Shown here: piece after piece, positions 1-8,808 of the stretch
Layout of the letters: every line of letters starts with the position of its first letter
How positions within the stretch are numbered: the stretch's first letter is position 1
Source of the DNA: an uncultured Gemmatimonadota bacterium
Lineage (GTDB): Bacteria > Gemmatimonadota > Gemmatimonadetes > Gemmatimonadales > Gemmatimonadaceae
Length of the DNA stretch: 64,000 bases
Assembly (NCBI GenBank): GCA_902825965.1
Contig: CADEDA010000002.1
Location: forward strand, 62,001 to 126,000
Reading direction: 5' to 3'
Made by a program: the position numbers and the translations under genes
Notes under the pieces: model-generated
The model's input: the letters and a program-made list of their open reading frames with translations, nothing else
The model's database searches: none
Told to the model about the DNA's origin: nothing

Positions 1-169
1 CACCATGGACCGCGTGACCCAGCGGCTCAACCCGACCGGCGTGGTGGTCTCGACCGAGCGCAACGAGCCGATCCCGAACCTTCCTGAACGCGACGCCCCC
101 AGCTCCACGGGCGGCACCGACCAGCCGAGCCGCAACGGGCAGGTCGTCATCATCATCCGCCGCCCGTAA
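1..169 (+). CDS. 3' end of an unrecognised gene (partial)
   Basis: An open frame enters from the left edge (first full codon at base 2) and stops at TAA 167-169, giving about 55 C-terminal residues. The tail is polar and Pro/Ser/Thr/Gly-rich and ends in a hydrophobic-basic patch (VVIIIRRP). No domain can be recognised from so short a piece. It lies 17 nt before the outer-membrane barrel gene, so the two are probably co-transcribed. An in-frame ATG at 5-7 exists, but the frame is open before it and the true start is most likely outside the window. Confidence 0.55.
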   Translation, partial: TMDRVTQRLNPTGVVVSTERNEPIPNLPERDAPSSTGGTDQPSRNGQVVIIIRRP

Positions 170-186
170 GCGAGGACCGACCACCG

Positions 187-1275
187 ATGCGATTCCGCTT
201 CGCTACGCTCGCCACGCTCGCCCTCGCCGCGCTCCTGCCGGCCACCGCCGTCGCGCAGGACGCGCAGCCCAAGGCGCTGATCATCGCGCCGCACCTCACG
301 TCGTACACGCTGGGCTCCGGGGCCACCAAGTCCACGGTCTCGCAGATGGCCGTGCCGATGATGGTGGTGCTGCCGTTCAGCGAGCGCTTCTCCATGGACA
401 TCACCACCGCCTTCGCCAACTCGAAGGTCGAGTCGGGTGGCAACACCGGCACCATCTCGGGACTCACCGACACGCAGCTGCGCGCCAACTTCTCGCCGAC
501 CGGCGGGACGCTGGTGTTCACCGTCGGCCTCAACATCCCGACCGGGCAGTACACCATCCCCGAGGACCAGCAGGAAGCGGCCGGTCAGATCGGCAACGAC
601 TTCCTCAACTACCCGGTCTCGTCGATGGGCAACGGTCTCGCCGGCACGGGCGGCGTCGCCTACGTACGGACGCTGGGCAGCTGGAACCTCGGCCTGGGCA
701 CGAGCTTCCGGAAATCCACCGAGTTCGCGGCGTTCAGCGTCGCCAGCTCGGAGTTCCGCTTCCAGCCCGCCGATGAGATCCGCCTCCAGCTTGGCCTCGA
801 CCGCCCGATGGGCGACGGGCAGGTGGAGTTCGGCGTCTCGTACTCGGCCTTCGGGGAGGACATCGCGGACACGACCTCGTACAGCACTGGGGACCGCCTG
901 ATCGCGACCGGCTCGTGGACCTTCCCGGTGAAGCGCACCAACGTATTCCTCTCCGCGTGGAACCTCTACCGCATGGAAGGCCAGCGCTTCGGCGGGGACG
1001 CGCCCACGGAGAACGTCGCGAACGTGAACGCGGGCGTCAGCTTCGACGCCGGGCCGGTGCTGCTGCAGCCGAACGTCGAGGTCCGCCTCTGGCAGGCGGA
1101 TGGCGTGAAGGCCGGCAACCTGTTCAACACGGCGCTGCGCGCGCGCTTCGGCGCGGGCAACTTCACCTTCATCCCCTCGGTGGGATTCGCGACCGGCAAC
1201 ATCTACGACACGGGCAGCGGCGCGGCGACCAAGATCAGCGGACTGCGTTCGAGCCTCACGATCCGCTGGAACTGA
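187..1275 (+). CDS. Outer-membrane beta-barrel protein, function unknown
   Basis: 362 aa. Residues 1-23 form a typical Sec signal peptide (basic MRFR start, Ala/Leu core, AVA-Q cleavage site). The rest alternates hydrophobic and polar residues with many aromatic and Gly positions, as expected of amphipathic strands in an outer-membrane barrel or porin-like protein. The C-terminus (LTIRWN) lacks the classical terminal Phe but has the aromatic next to the end. An AGGA sequence lies about 10 nt before the ATG. A strong hairpin follows the gene, so it closes a transcription unit with the preceding partial gene. The family cannot be named with confidence; solute transport or adhesion are both open. 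Confidence 0.65.
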   Translation: MRFRFATLATLALAALLPATAVAQDAQPKALIIAPHLTSYTLGSGATKSTVSQMAVPMMVVLPFSERFSMDITTAFANSKVESGGNTGTISGLTDTQLRANFSPTGGTLVFTVGLNIPTGQYTIPEDQQEAAGQIGNDFLNYPVSSMGNGLAGTGGVAYVRTLGSWNLGLGTSFRKSTEFAAFSVASSEFRFQPADEIRLQLGLDRPMGDGQVEFGVSYSAFGEDIADTTSYSTGDRLIATGSWTFPVKRTNVFLSAWNLYRMEGQRFGGDAPTENVANVNAGVSFDAGPVLLQPNVEVRLWQADGVKAGNLFNTALRARFGAGNFTFIPSVGFATGNIYDTGSGAATKISGLRSSLTIRWN

Positions 1276-1305
1276 GGCCCGCGAGTCCACACGGGTTCGG
1301 CAGCA

Positions 1306-1338
1306 GCGCAGGGGGCACCCGATGGGTGCCCCCTGCGC
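1306..1338 (+). terminator. Strong hairpin after the barrel gene
   Basis: A perfect 15-bp inverted repeat (1306-1320 with 1324-1338) closes on a GAT loop, 30 nt after the stop codon. The stem carries GGGGGCACCC / GGGTGCCCCC. No long T-tract follows, as at the other hairpins in this window, so Rho-independent termination in the E. coli sense is not certain. Confidence 0.7.
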
Positions 1339-1340
1339 CG

Positions 1341-1369
1341 TTCCGTCGGTCCGGGAGCGAGGGTATCTT
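1341..1369 (+). promoter_or_regulatory. Putative yebC promoter (TATCTTGCA box)
   Basis: TATCTT at 1364-1369 follows a weak TTCCGT at 1341-1346 with a 17-nt spacer, just after the terminator hairpin and 68 nt before the yebC ATG. It matches the TAnnTT motif recurring in this window. The -35 match is poor. Confidence 0.4.
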
Positions 1370-1437
1370 GCACGTGAGATGCGAGCGGCACCGCGCACGA
1401 GCGCAGCTCCCATCTCCCACCTCCCACACGTCGTCCC

Positions 1438-2181
1438 ATGGCCGGCCACAGTAAGTGGAAGCAGATCAAGCACTACAAGGCGGCCGCTGACGCCAAGCGC
1501 GGCGCCATCTTCACCAAGCTCCTCCGAGAGATCACCGTCGCGGCGAAGGCCGGGGGCGGCGACCCCGACGGCAATCCGCGCCTGCGCACCGCGATCGAGA
1601 ACGCCAAGGCGCAGTCCTGCCCCAAGGAGAACATCGAGCGCGCGATCAAGAAGGGCACCGGCGAGCTCGAGGGCGTGGACTATTCCGAGGTCCTGTACGA
1701 GGCGTACGGACCCGGCGGTGTCGCCCTCATGATCCAGGCGCTCACCGACAATCCCACGCGCACGGTGGCCGAGGTACGGGCGAAGCTGTCACGGGGCGGC
1801 GGCAACCTGGGCAGCGTCAACTCGGTGGCGTTCATGTTCGATCGCAAGGGCCAGATCTTCATCGACGCGGCCGGTCGTACCGAGGACGCCGTAATGGAGC
1901 AGGTGCTCGACGCCGGCGCCGAGGACTTCGTGGCCGAGGACGGCCAGTTCACGGTCACCACCGCGCCGTCGGACCTGCATGCCGTCAAGAGCGCCTTGGA
2001 GCGCGCCGGCTTGGTGGCGAGCGAGGCGTCGCTGGCGTGGATCCCCAAGAGCACCGTGAAGGTCGAGGGCGCCAACGCGCAGCAGCTCATCAAGCTCCTC
2101 GAGACCATCGAAGACCTCGACGACGTGCAGAAGGTCGACGCGAACTTCGACATGGACGAATCGGAGCTCGCGGCCGGGTGA
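1438..2181 (+). CDS. yebC: YebC/PmpR-family protein
   Basis: 247 aa, the usual length of the family. The N-terminus MAGHSKWKQIKHYKAAAD and the following GAIFTKLLREI segment are the family signature; GPGGVALMIQALTDN and the Gly-rich GGGNLGSVNSV stretch in the middle are also typical. Known roles: members were described as DNA-binding transcriptional regulators, and later work links some of them to ribosome function. It sits directly upstream of ruvCAB, a placement seen in many bacteria, 36 nt before ruvC. No clear Shine-Dalgarno is visible before the ATG. Confidence 0.95.
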   Translation: MAGHSKWKQIKHYKAAADAKRGAIFTKLLREITVAAKAGGGDPDGNPRLRTAIENAKAQSCPKENIERAIKKGTGELEGVDYSEVLYEAYGPGGVALMIQALTDNPTRTVAEVRAKLSRGGGNLGSVNSVAFMFDRKGQIFIDAAGRTEDAVMEQVLDAGAEDFVAEDGQFTVTTAPSDLHAVKSALERAGLVASEASLAWIPKSTVKVEGANAQQLIKLLETIEDLDDVQKVDANFDMDESELAAG

Positions 2182-2217
2182 CACGGCCCGTCGGCGCGGC
2201 CTAGGCGACCGGCGGCC

Positions 2218-2709
2218 ATGCTCATCCTCGGCATCGACCCCGGCACCGCGGTGACCGGGTACGGCGTCGTCCGGGCCGGCCTGCAGCCGACGCTCGTCGA
2301 GTGCGGCGTGATCCGCACCAAGGCGGACCGCCCGCTGCCCGAGCGCCTGCGCGATATCAATGAAGGGGTGCGGGAGCTCATCGACCGCCACGCGCCGGCG
2401 ATGATGGCGGTGGAGGACGTGTTCTACGCGCGCAACGTGCGCACGACCATCGTGCTCGGCCACGCCCGCGGCGTGATCCTGCTCGCCGGTGCGGATGCGG
2501 GACTGCCCATCCACGAGTATCCTCCAGCCGAGATCAAGAAGGCGATCGTGGGGACCGGCAGTGCCACCAAGACCCAGGTGCAGTTCATGGTGACCAAGCT
2601 GTTGCGACTGAAGAGCGCCCCGCAGCCCGCCGACGCCGCCGACGGCGTGGCCGCGGCGCTGACCTGCGCGATGCGCGTGGGCCATGCAGGCCGCGGGGCC
2701 GCCCGATGA
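2218..2709 (+). CDS. ruvC: Holliday junction endonuclease RuvC
   Basis: 163 aa. Resolves four-way DNA junctions by symmetric nicking, working with the RuvAB branch-migration motor in recombinational repair. Acidic catalytic residues are visible: D7 in GIDPGT, E66 in AVEDVFY, and D139/D142 in DAADG near the C-terminus. The stop overlaps the ruvA start by 4 nt (ATGA), so translation is coupled. Length and motifs are normal. Confidence 0.97.
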   Translation: MLILGIDPGTAVTGYGVVRAGLQPTLVECGVIRTKADRPLPERLRDINEGVRELIDRHAPAMMAVEDVFYARNVRTTIVLGHARGVILLAGADAGLPIHEYPPAEIKKAIVGTGSATKTQVQFMVTKLLRLKSAPQPADAADGVAAALTCAMRVGHAGRGAAR

Positions 2710-3311
2710 TCGCGCGGATCGCAGGCACACTCGTGGCCGGTGGCATCGACCGCATCGAGGTGATGACGGCCGGCGGGCTCGCCTATGAGGTGCTGGTGCC
2801 GCTGTCGGTGCTCGAGTCGCTGCCGCGCGTGGGCGGCGAGCTCGCGTTGCACACGGCGCTGGTGGTGCGCGAGGACGCCTTCCTCCTCTTCGGGTTCACG
2901 ACCGCGGAGGAGCGCCGCCTGTTCCAGCGCCTGATGGGCACCACCGGGGTGGGGCCGTCACTCGCGATGAACCTGCTCTCGACGCTCACGGGCGAGCGGT
3001 TGGTGCGTGCGATCCGCGAAGGCGACCTCGCGACGCTCACGCAGGTGCCGCGCGTGGGGAAGAAGCTCGCCGAACGCCTGGTGCTGGAGCTGCGCGACAA
3101 GCTCGAGGGCAGCGGCGTGGAGGCGGTCGCGGCCGGTGGCCGGGCGGCGCCGGCCGCAGGCGCCGGTGCGGATGCGGTGCGCGCACTCGTCGCGCTGGGC
3201 TATGGCAGTGCGGACGCGGAGCGCGCCGTCCGCGTCGCCCTCGACGCGGCCCCCAAGGGTGAGTCCACCGCGGACCTCATCCGCCGGTCGCTGGCCGCCG
3301 TCTCGAAGTAG
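2706..3311 (+). CDS. ruvA: Holliday junction DNA helicase subunit RuvA
   Basis: 201 aa. Binds the Holliday junction as a tetramer and loads RuvB. The N-terminal OB-fold begins MIARIAGTL; two helix-hairpin-helix segments follow ([12 protein letters not shown] and [12 protein letters not shown]); a flexible Ala/Gly linker then leads to the C-terminal domain III that touches RuvB ([18 protein letters not shown]). The start overlaps the ruvC stop. Its TAG stop (3309-3311) doubles as the first half of a putative TAGATT promoter box for ruvB. Confidence 0.96.
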   Translation: MIARIAGTLVAGGIDRIEVMTAGGLAYEVLVPLSVLESLPRVGGELALHTALVVREDAFLLFGFTTAEERRLFQRLMGTTGVGPSLAMNLLSTLTGERLVRAIREGDLATLTQVPRVGKKLAERLVLELRDKLEGSGVEAVAAGGRAAPAAGAGADAVRALVALGYGSADAERAVRVALDAAPKGESTADLIRRSLAAVSK

Positions 3312-3317
3312 ATTCCG
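3309..3317 (+). promoter_or_regulatory. TAGATTCCG box before ruvB (leaderless-type)
   Basis: TAGATT at 3309-3314 starts with the ruvA stop codon TAG and ends 5 nt before the ruvB ATG at 3320. Transcription from such a box would start at or next to the ATG. No clear -35 is visible. It would allow ruvB to be made separately from ruvCA. Confidence 0.45.
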
Positions 3318-3319
3318 GC

Positions 3320-4363
3320 ATGTCGCGCGCCGAGATCACCACGCCCGAGTCACTCGCCGAGGAGTCGGTGGTGGAGCTGTCGCTGCGCCCGCAGCGCTTG
3401 GCCGAGTTCATCGGACAGGGCAAGGTGAAGGATGCGCTGCGGATCTACCTCGACGCCGCCATGGCGCGGCGCGAGCCGCTCGACCACACGCTGCTCTTCG
3501 GCCCGCCGGGTCTCGGCAAGACCACGCTGGCCGAACTGATCGCGCGCGAGATGGGCGTGAACATCCACACGACGTCGGGACCGGCGCTGGAGAAGCCGGG
3601 AGACCTCGTGGGCACGCTCACCAACCTGCGGGCCGGCGACATCCTGTTCATCGACGAGATCCACCGTCTCAAGCCGCTCATCGACGAGTTCCTCTATCCC
3701 GCGATGGAGGACTGGAAGATCGACATCCGGTTGAGCGAGGGCCCCAAGGCGCAGACCATCACCATGCCGATCGAGCGCTTCACGCTCATCGGGGCGACGA
3801 CGCGCTTGGGCATGATCACCGCGCCGCTGCGCGCGCGCTTCGGGATCGAGTTGCGGATGAACTACTATCCCGCCGACGAGATCGAGGAGATCGTGCATCG
3901 CACGGCGGCGGTGATGCAGGCCGGGATCGACCGTTCCGGCGCGGCCGAGCTCGCGCGGCGGGCGCGTGGCACCCCGCGCGTGGCCAATCGGCTGCTGCGG
4001 CGCGTGCGCGACTTCGCGCAGGTGAAGGCCGACGGGCACATCTCGCGCGAGATCGCGCGCGAGGCGCTCGCGATGCTCGACGTGGACGAGTTCGGCCTCG
4101 ACGAGATGGACTCGCGGCTGCTGCGCGTGATCATCGAGAAGTTCGACGGCGGGCCGGTGGGCGTGGGCACCATCGCGGCCGCGGTCGGAGAGGACGCGGA
4201 CACCATCGAGGAGGTGTACGAACCCTTCCTGGTGCAGAACGGCTTCCTGCAGCGCACGCCGCGCGGGCGGCTCGCGACGCCGCAGGCGTACCGGCACCTC
4301 GGCTACCCGCCGCCGGCAGCCCCGCCACCGGTTCCGCCGGCGCCGCAGGCGGACCTCTTCTGA
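3320..4363 (+). CDS. ruvB: Holliday junction branch-migration ATPase RuvB
   Basis: 347 aa AAA+ motor that drives branch migration on RuvA-bound junctions. Walker [10 protein letters not shown], Walker [10 protein letters not shown], sensor 1 GATTRLG and the C-terminal winged-helix region are all present. The C-terminus has a short Pro-rich tail ([13 protein letters not shown]) before ADLF. Starts 8 nt after ruvA and is followed 5 nt later by queA, the common ruvCAB-queA order. Confidence 0.97.
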   Translation: MSRAEITTPESLAEESVVELSLRPQRLAEFIGQGKVKDALRIYLDAAMARREPLDHTLLFGPPGLGKTTLAELIAREMGVNIHTTSGPALEKPGDLVGTLTNLRAGDILFIDEIHRLKPLIDEFLYPAMEDWKIDIRLSEGPKAQTITMPIERFTLIGATTRLGMITAPLRARFGIELRMNYYPADEIEEIVHRTAAVMQAGIDRSGAAELARRARGTPRVANRLLRRVRDFAQVKADGHISREIAREALAMLDVDEFGLDEMDSRLLRVIIEKFDGGPVGVGTIAAAVGEDADTIEEVYEPFLVQNGFLQRTPRGRLATPQAYRHLGYPPPAAPPPVPPAPQADLF

Positions 4364-4368
4364 CCGCG

Positions 4369-5421
4369 GTGCCACGCGGGCTGCGGACGTCCGACTACGA
4401 CTTCGCGCTCCCCGCCGACCGCATCGCACAGACGCCGGCCGCGCGGCGCGACGCGAGTCGCCTGATGGTGGTCTCGCGCGACACCGGCGACATCGCCCAC
4501 CGACGGTTCAGCGACCTACCGGAGTATCTCGAGGCCGGGGACGCGCTGGTGCTCAACACCACGCGGGTCTTCCGCGCCCGGCTGCTCGGCCAGCGCGCCT
4601 CGGGCGCGCCGGCCGAGATCTTCCTGCTGCGCGAGTGGCCTGCGGGCACGAGCCTGCCCGGCGCGCGATGGGAAGCCATGGTGCAGCCCGGCAACAAGCT
4701 CAAGCCGGGCCGTCGCGTGCACATCGCGGAGGGATTCGACGTCGAGGTGCTCGAGCCGACGGCGCGCGGCACCCGCATCGTGCAGCTGCACGCGGCGGAT
4801 CCGCGTGCCGCGATCGCCGCACACGGGCACGTACCGCTCCCGCCCTACATCAGCCGTGCCGACGCCGCGGCCGACGCCGAGCGCTACCAGACCGTGTTCG
4901 CGCGCGAGGAGGGGTCGGTGGCGGCGCCGACCGCCGGCTTGCACTTCACGGAGGACCTGCTGGCGGCGCTGCAACGCAACGGCGTGCAGCGCGCCGAGGT
5001 GCTGCTCCACGTCGGCGCCGGCACGTTCAAGCCGGTGGAGGTGGAGGATCCGGCGGAGCACCGGATGCACGAGGAGTGGTACGACGTGCCGGACGCGACC
5101 GCTGCCCTGCTGGATGCGGCGCGGGCCGCCGGACGGCGGATCTGCGCCGTGGGAACCACGAGCCTGCGGACGCTGGAGAGCGCAAGGGTTGCGGACGGGC
5201 GGTTCCGCGCGGGCGCGGCGGAGACGGCGATCTTCATCCGCCCGCCGCAGCGACCCCGCGCCGCCGACGCCTTGGTGACCAACTTCCACCTGCCGCGCTC
5301 CACGCTGCTCATGCTCGTCGCGGCGATGGCCGGATACGAGCTCACCATGCACGCCTACGAGGTCGCGGTACGGGACGGCTACCGCTTCTACTCGTACGGC
5401 GACGCCATGCTCATCCGCTAG
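4369..5421 (+). CDS. queA: tRNA preQ1(34) S-adenosylmethionine ribosyltransferase-isomerase
   Basis: About 350 aa from the GTG at 4369, chosen because it leads directly into the family N-terminus (LRTSDYDFALPADRIAQTP). QueA transfers and isomerises the ribosyl moiety of SAM onto preQ1 at the tRNA wobble base, making epoxyqueuosine. Recognisable blocks are LNTTRVFRARL, LPPYISR, PTAGLHFTEDL, HVGAGTFKPV, and a C-terminal VTNFHLPRSTLLMLVAA. A much longer open frame extends upstream but overlaps ruvB and is not real. No SD is obvious. Confidence 0.95.
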   Translation: MPRGLRTSDYDFALPADRIAQTPAARRDASRLMVVSRDTGDIAHRRFSDLPEYLEAGDALVLNTTRVFRARLLGQRASGAPAEIFLLREWPAGTSLPGARWEAMVQPGNKLKPGRRVHIAEGFDVEVLEPTARGTRIVQLHAADPRAAIAAHGHVPLPPYISRADAAADAERYQTVFAREEGSVAAPTAGLHFTEDLLAALQRNGVQRAEVLLHVGAGTFKPVEVEDPAEHRMHEEWYDVPDATAALLDAARAAGRRICAVGTTSLRTLESARVADGRFRAGAAETAIFIRPPQRPRAADALVTNFHLPRSTLLMLVAAMAGYELTMHAYEVAVRDGYRFYSYGDAMLIR

Positions 5422-5466
5422 CGGCGCACGGGCCAGGCACCCCTCTGTCCGGCGCGGTGGGCGTGG

Positions 5467-5475
5467 TAGATTCCG
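5467..5475 (+). promoter_or_regulatory. TAGATTCCG box upstream of yajC
   Basis: Same nine bases as found before ruvB and the Ni/Co transporter. Here it lies 103 nt upstream of the yajC ATG, so transcription from it would give a leader carrying the 12-nt repeats at 5487-5546. Confidence 0.4.
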
Positions 5476-5486
5476 GGGTGGCACGC

Positions 5487-5546
5487 GATCCCGCGCGCGA
5501 TCCCGCGCGCCACCCCGTGACCCACCCCGTGACCCACCCCGTGCAC
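5487..5546. repeat. Period-12 tandem repeats upstream of yajC
   Basis: Two copies of GATCCCGCGCGC (5487-5498, 5499-5510) are followed by two copies of CACCCCGTGACC (5511-5522, 5523-5534) and a near-copy (5535-5546). Both units are 12 nt long. The block fills the queA-yajC gap and has no convincing open frame of its own. Confidence 0.8.
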
Positions 5547-5575
5547 GTCCTGCGTTCCCCCTCGCCCGACCCCCG

Positions 5576-5935
5576 ATGTCCATCCTGCCCGTGTTCGCCC
5601 AGACATCAGCTGCCACGACGACCGGCCCCTCGCCGTTCGGCACGCTGTTCATGTTCGGTTCGATCTTCGCGATCTTCTACTTCCTCGTCATCCGCCCGCA
5701 ATCGAAGCAGCGCAAGGACCACGAGACCAAGGTCATGGCGCTCAAGAAGGGCGACCAGATCGTCACGGTCGGCGGGATCGTCGGCGAGGTGGTGCACATC
5801 GCCGCCGGCCTCAAGGACGGCGCACCGGTCTCCGGCCTCAATGACCACGTCACCATCAAGAGCGGCGACTCGCGGCTCATCGTGACGCGCGGTCGCATCG
5901 CCGCGGTCGGCGCCGACGACCCGGGCACGCCCTGA
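5576..5935 (+). CDS. yajC: Preprotein translocase accessory subunit YajC
   Basis: 119 aa, normal for YajC. A single membrane helix lies at about residues 22-40 (LFMFGSIFAIFYFLVI), followed by the family signature RPQSKQRKDHE and the soluble KKGDQIVTVGGIVGEV region. YajC binds the SecDF part of the Sec translocase in the inner membrane. The stop overlaps the def start by one base (TGATG). Confidence 0.94.
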   Translation: MSILPVFAQTSAATTTGPSPFGTLFMFGSIFAIFYFLVIRPQSKQRKDHETKVMALKKGDQIVTVGGIVGEVVHIAAGLKDGAPVSGLNDHVTIKSGDSRLIVTRGRIAAVGADDPGTP

Positions 5936-6468
5936 TGGCGGTCCTGCCCATCGTCGTCCTCGGCGACCCGGTGCTCCGTGCGGAGACCCGGCCGGTGGCT
6001 GCCGTGACCGACGAGCTGCGTACGCTGGTGGCGGACATGTTCGAGACCATGCGCGCGGCGGAGGGGATCGGCCTGGCCGCACCACAGGTCGGTCGCACCG
6101 AACGGCTCTGCGTGGTGGAGGTCGAGGGGCAGGCGTTCACGCTCTTCAATCCCGAGATCATCGCGCGCGAGGGCACGATCAAGTGGGAGGAGGGGTGCCT
6201 CTCCATCCCCGAGGTGTTCGGCTGGGTGGAGCGCGCGCAGTACGTGAAGGTCCGCGCGATGGACCTCGACGGGACGGAGATCGAGGTGGAGGGCCGCGAC
6301 CTGCTGGCCGTGTGCATGCAGCACGAGATCGACCACCTCGACGGCAAGCTGTTCATCGACCACCTGAGCTTCCTCAAGAAGCGTGCGGCGATGGCGGCGT
6401 GGGAGAAGGAGAAGGGCAAGTACCCGACCGGCCTGCGCATCCTCGTGCCGGGGGAGAAGGCGGAGTAA
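5935..6468 (+). CDS. def: Peptide deformylase
   Basis: 177 aa metallo-hydrolase that removes the N-formyl group from nascent proteins. All three motifs are intact: GIGLAAPQ (44-51), EGCLS (86-90, Cys88 metal ligand) and QHEIDH (129-134, two His ligands and the catalytic Glu131). It starts one base inside yajC and precedes fmt, the enzyme that adds the formyl group, with a 40-nt gap. Confidence 0.97.
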   Translation: MAVLPIVVLGDPVLRAETRPVAAVTDELRTLVADMFETMRAAEGIGLAAPQVGRTERLCVVEVEGQAFTLFNPEIIAREGTIKWEEGCLSIPEVFGWVERAQYVKVRAMDLDGTEIEVEGRDLLAVCMQHEIDHLDGKLFIDHLSFLKKRAAMAAWEKEKGKYPTGLRILVPGEKAE

Positions 6469-6508
6469 GCGCCGCGCGCATCCCGCGCCGCCCTATACGT
6501 GAGGCAGC

Positions 6509-7453
6509 ATGAAGATCCTCTTCTGGGGCACTCCCGAGTTCGCTGCGCCTCCCCTCCTCGCCCTCATCGGTGAGGGACACGAGGTCGTCGGCGTCGTGAC
6601 ACAACCGGACCGGCCGCAGGGCCGCTCGCGGTCCGTGCTGGTGCCGTCGCCGGTGAAGGAGATCGCGGTGGCGGAGGGGATCCCCGTGTTCCAGCCCGAC
6701 CGGCCGCGCGGCGAGGGGTTCCTCGCGCAGCTGCGCGCCTTGGAACCGGACCTCAGCGTGGTGGTCGCGTACGGGCACATCCTGCGGCAGGAGGTGATCG
6801 ACCTGCCGCGCCTGGGCACGCTCAACATCCACGCGTCGCTGCTGCCGCGCTGGCGTGGCGCCGCCCCGATCCAGGCCGCGATCCTCGCGGGTGATGCGGA
6901 GAGCGGTGTCTGCGTGATGCGCATGGTGCTGGCACTGGACGCAGGGCCGGTGCTGCTCGCCCTCCCGACGCCCATCGACTCGCGGGAGACGGCCGGCGAA
7001 CTCACGGAGCGACTCTCGCTGTTGGGGGCCGAGGCGATCGTGGAGGCGGTGACCCGCCTCGAGCTGGGCGAGATCAGCGAGACGCCGCAGGACCCGTCGC
7101 ACGTGACGTTCGCCGAGAAGATCGAGCGGCCGCACGCGCGCATCGACTTCACGCGCGACGCGCCGGCCGTCATGCGCGCGATCCACGCGTACGACCCCAA
7201 GCCGGGGGCCTGGGGCATCCTGAACGGCGTCGAGGTCCGTCTGTTCGGGGCCCGCGTGCTGCCCGACCGCCGCGGCGACCCGGGCGAGGTGCTCGCCGTC
7301 GGCGAGATGGGGATGATCGTCGCCTGCGGCGCGGGGGCGGTGGCGATCGAGGCCGTACACCCGGCCGGCAAGCGGCGGCTGGCCGCGCTCGATTGGTCTC
7401 AGGGCCGCGGAGTGGCGCCGGGCGACCGTTGGACCTTGCCCGGCGACCGCTAG
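6509..7453 (+). CDS. fmt: Methionyl-tRNA formyltransferase
   Basis: 314 aa. Transfers formyl from 10-formyl-tetrahydrofolate to initiator Met-tRNA. The N-terminal Rossmann domain begins MKILFWGTPEFA; the catalytic block HASLLPRWRGAAPIQ carries His108; the C-terminal OB-fold ends in LDWSQGRGVAPGDRW. Forms a translation-initiation pair with def just upstream. GAGGCAGC before the ATG is a weak SD-like sequence. Confidence 0.96.
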   Translation: MKILFWGTPEFAAPPLLALIGEGHEVVGVVTQPDRPQGRSRSVLVPSPVKEIAVAEGIPVFQPDRPRGEGFLAQLRALEPDLSVVVAYGHILRQEVIDLPRLGTLNIHASLLPRWRGAAPIQAAILAGDAESGVCVMRMVLALDAGPVLLALPTPIDSRETAGELTERLSLLGAEAIVEAVTRLELGEISETPQDPSHVTFAEKIERPHARIDFTRDAPAVMRAIHAYDPKPGAWGILNGVEVRLFGARVLPDRRGDPGEVLAVGEMGMIVACGAGAVAIEAVHPAGKRRLAALDWSQGRGVAPGDRWTLPGDR

Positions 7454-7468
7454 GGTAGCGCCCCCGAC

Positions 7469-7477
7469 TATCTTTCG
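7469..7477 (+). promoter_or_regulatory. TATCTTTCG box before rsmB (leaderless-type)
   Basis: TATCTT at 7469-7474 ends 8 nt before the ATG at 7483. Same nine bases as before the EamA gene on the other strand. Supports the 7483 start over the in-frame ATG at 7501. Confidence 0.5.
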
Positions 7478-7482
7478 AGGGT

Positions 7483-8808
7483 ATGCCCAGCTCCCTCTCG
7501 ATGGTCACCGACACCCGCGTCGCCGCTGCCGACACCCTCGCCGATCTGCGCGGCGGGCAACTGCTCGACGCGGCCTTCGACCGCCGCGCCGCCGGACTCG
7601 ACGCGCGCGATCGGCGTTGGACGCAGGAGTTGGTCTGGGGCATGCTCCGCCGCCGCGGCTGGATCGACCACCTGCTGGCGCCGCGCGTCCGCGGCGGCAT
7701 CGCACGGCTCGACGGCGACCTGGCGGACCTGCTGCGGCTCGGCGCCTACCAGCTCTTCCACATGGGGAGCGTGCCACCGTACGCCGCGATCGCACAGACC
7801 GTCGAACTCGCCAAACATCGCCACGGGATGGGCGCGAGCAAGTTGGTGAACGCCGTACTGCGTCGCCTCGACCGCGAGCGCGACGCGCTGGGGGCGACGC
7901 TGCCCTCCGATCCGGTGGAGGCGCTGGCGGTCGAGCACTCGCACCCGCGCTGGCTCGTGGCACGCTGGGTGGCCCGCTGGGGCGCGGACGACACCCGCGC
8001 GCTGCTCGAGGCCAACAACCGCGAGGCCCCGCTCATCGTGCGGCCCTGGGGTGTGGTGCGGGAGCAACTCGAGGCCATGCTCGAGAGCTCCGGGGTGGAG
8101 GTGAGCGACGCACCGCTCGTGCACGACTCGCTGCTGCTCGCACCGGGCACCGTGCTCACCTCGCTCGGGGCGTTCCAGCAGGGCCGCTGCTTCGTGCAGG
8201 ATCCGGCAGCGACGCTGGTGACGCAGTACGCCGCGATCCCCGCGGGCGCCCGCGTGGCGGATCTCTGCGCCGCCCCCGGCGGCAAGACGGTCGAGCTCGC
8301 GCGCACCGCGTCGTACGTGACCGCGGCCGATGCCTCGGAGGCACGTCTCGCGCGGGTGCAGGAGACCATCGACCGACTGGAGCTCGACCACGTCACCGCC
8401 GTGGTGGCCGATGCCCGCGAGGGTTCGCTCGGCACCTTCGACGCCGTGCTGGTCGATGCGCCCTGCACCGGCACTGGGACGTTCCGTCGGCACCCGGATG
8501 CCCGCTGGCGGCTGCGCACGTCGGACCTCGCGGTGATGGCGGCCACGCAACGCGCGATCCTGCGCGCCGCGGCGCAGGCCGTTGCGCCGGGCGGCCTGCT
8601 CATCTATTCCACCTGCTCGCTGGAGCCGGAGGAGAACGACGTGCAGGTGGAGTCCTTCCTCGCCGACTTCCCCGAGTGGACGCTCGAGCCACCGCCGGAG
8701 TCGGCGGTGTCGCCGTCCGTGCTCGATGCCGGTCGCCTGCGCGTGCTGCCGCAGCGCCATGGCACCGACGGGTCGTTCGCCGCGCGCCTGCGCCGGGGCG
8801 TCCGCTGA
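7483..8808 (+). CDS. rsmB: 16S rRNA (cytosine(967)-C(5))-methyltransferase
   Basis: 441 aa. The N-terminal third is a NusB-like RNA-binding domain (roughly 10-150); the C-terminal two thirds is a SAM-dependent m5C methyltransferase. Visible motifs: SAM loop CAAPGGKT at about 262-269, DAPCTGTGT with Cys328 (product release) and YSTCSLEPEEN with Cys378 (nucleophile). It overlaps rpe by one base (TGATG). A box 8 nt upstream of the ATG suggests its own promoter. Confidence 0.93.
   Translation: MPSSLSMVTDTRVAAADTLADLRGGQLLDAAFDRRAAGLDARDRRWTQELVWGMLRRRGWIDHLLAPRVRGGIARLDGDLADLLRLGAYQLFHMGSVPPYAAIAQTVELAKHRHGMGASKLVNAVLRRLDRERDALGATLPSDPVEALAVEHSHPRWLVARWVARWGADDTRALLEANNREAPLIVRPWGVVREQLEAMLESSGVEVSDAPLVHDSLLLAPGTVLTSLGAFQQGRCFVQDPAATLVTQYAAIPAGARVADLCAAPGGKTVELARTASYVTAADASEARLARVQETIDRLELDHVTAVVADAREGSLGTFDAVLVDAPCTGTGTFRRHPDARWRLRTSDLAVMAATQRAILRAAAQAVAPGGLLIYSTCSLEPEENDVQVESFLADFPEWTLEPPPESAVSPSVLDAGRLRVLPQRHGTDGSFAARLRRGVR

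Noticed and set aside
3007-4368. Very long plus-strand open frame running through ruvA and ruvB into queA
   Set aside because: Only the part after GTG 4369 has QueA features; the earlier part is a shadow of ruvA/ruvB in a GC-rich sequence.
5487-5546. CRISPR-like array
   Set aside because: Units are 12 nt with no spacers and no cas genes.
5478-5885. Open frame from GTG 5478 just after the TAGATTCCG box, through the 12-nt repeats
   Set aside because: It encodes a Pro/His/Arg repeat and then reads across yajC out of frame with no family features; yajC is certain.
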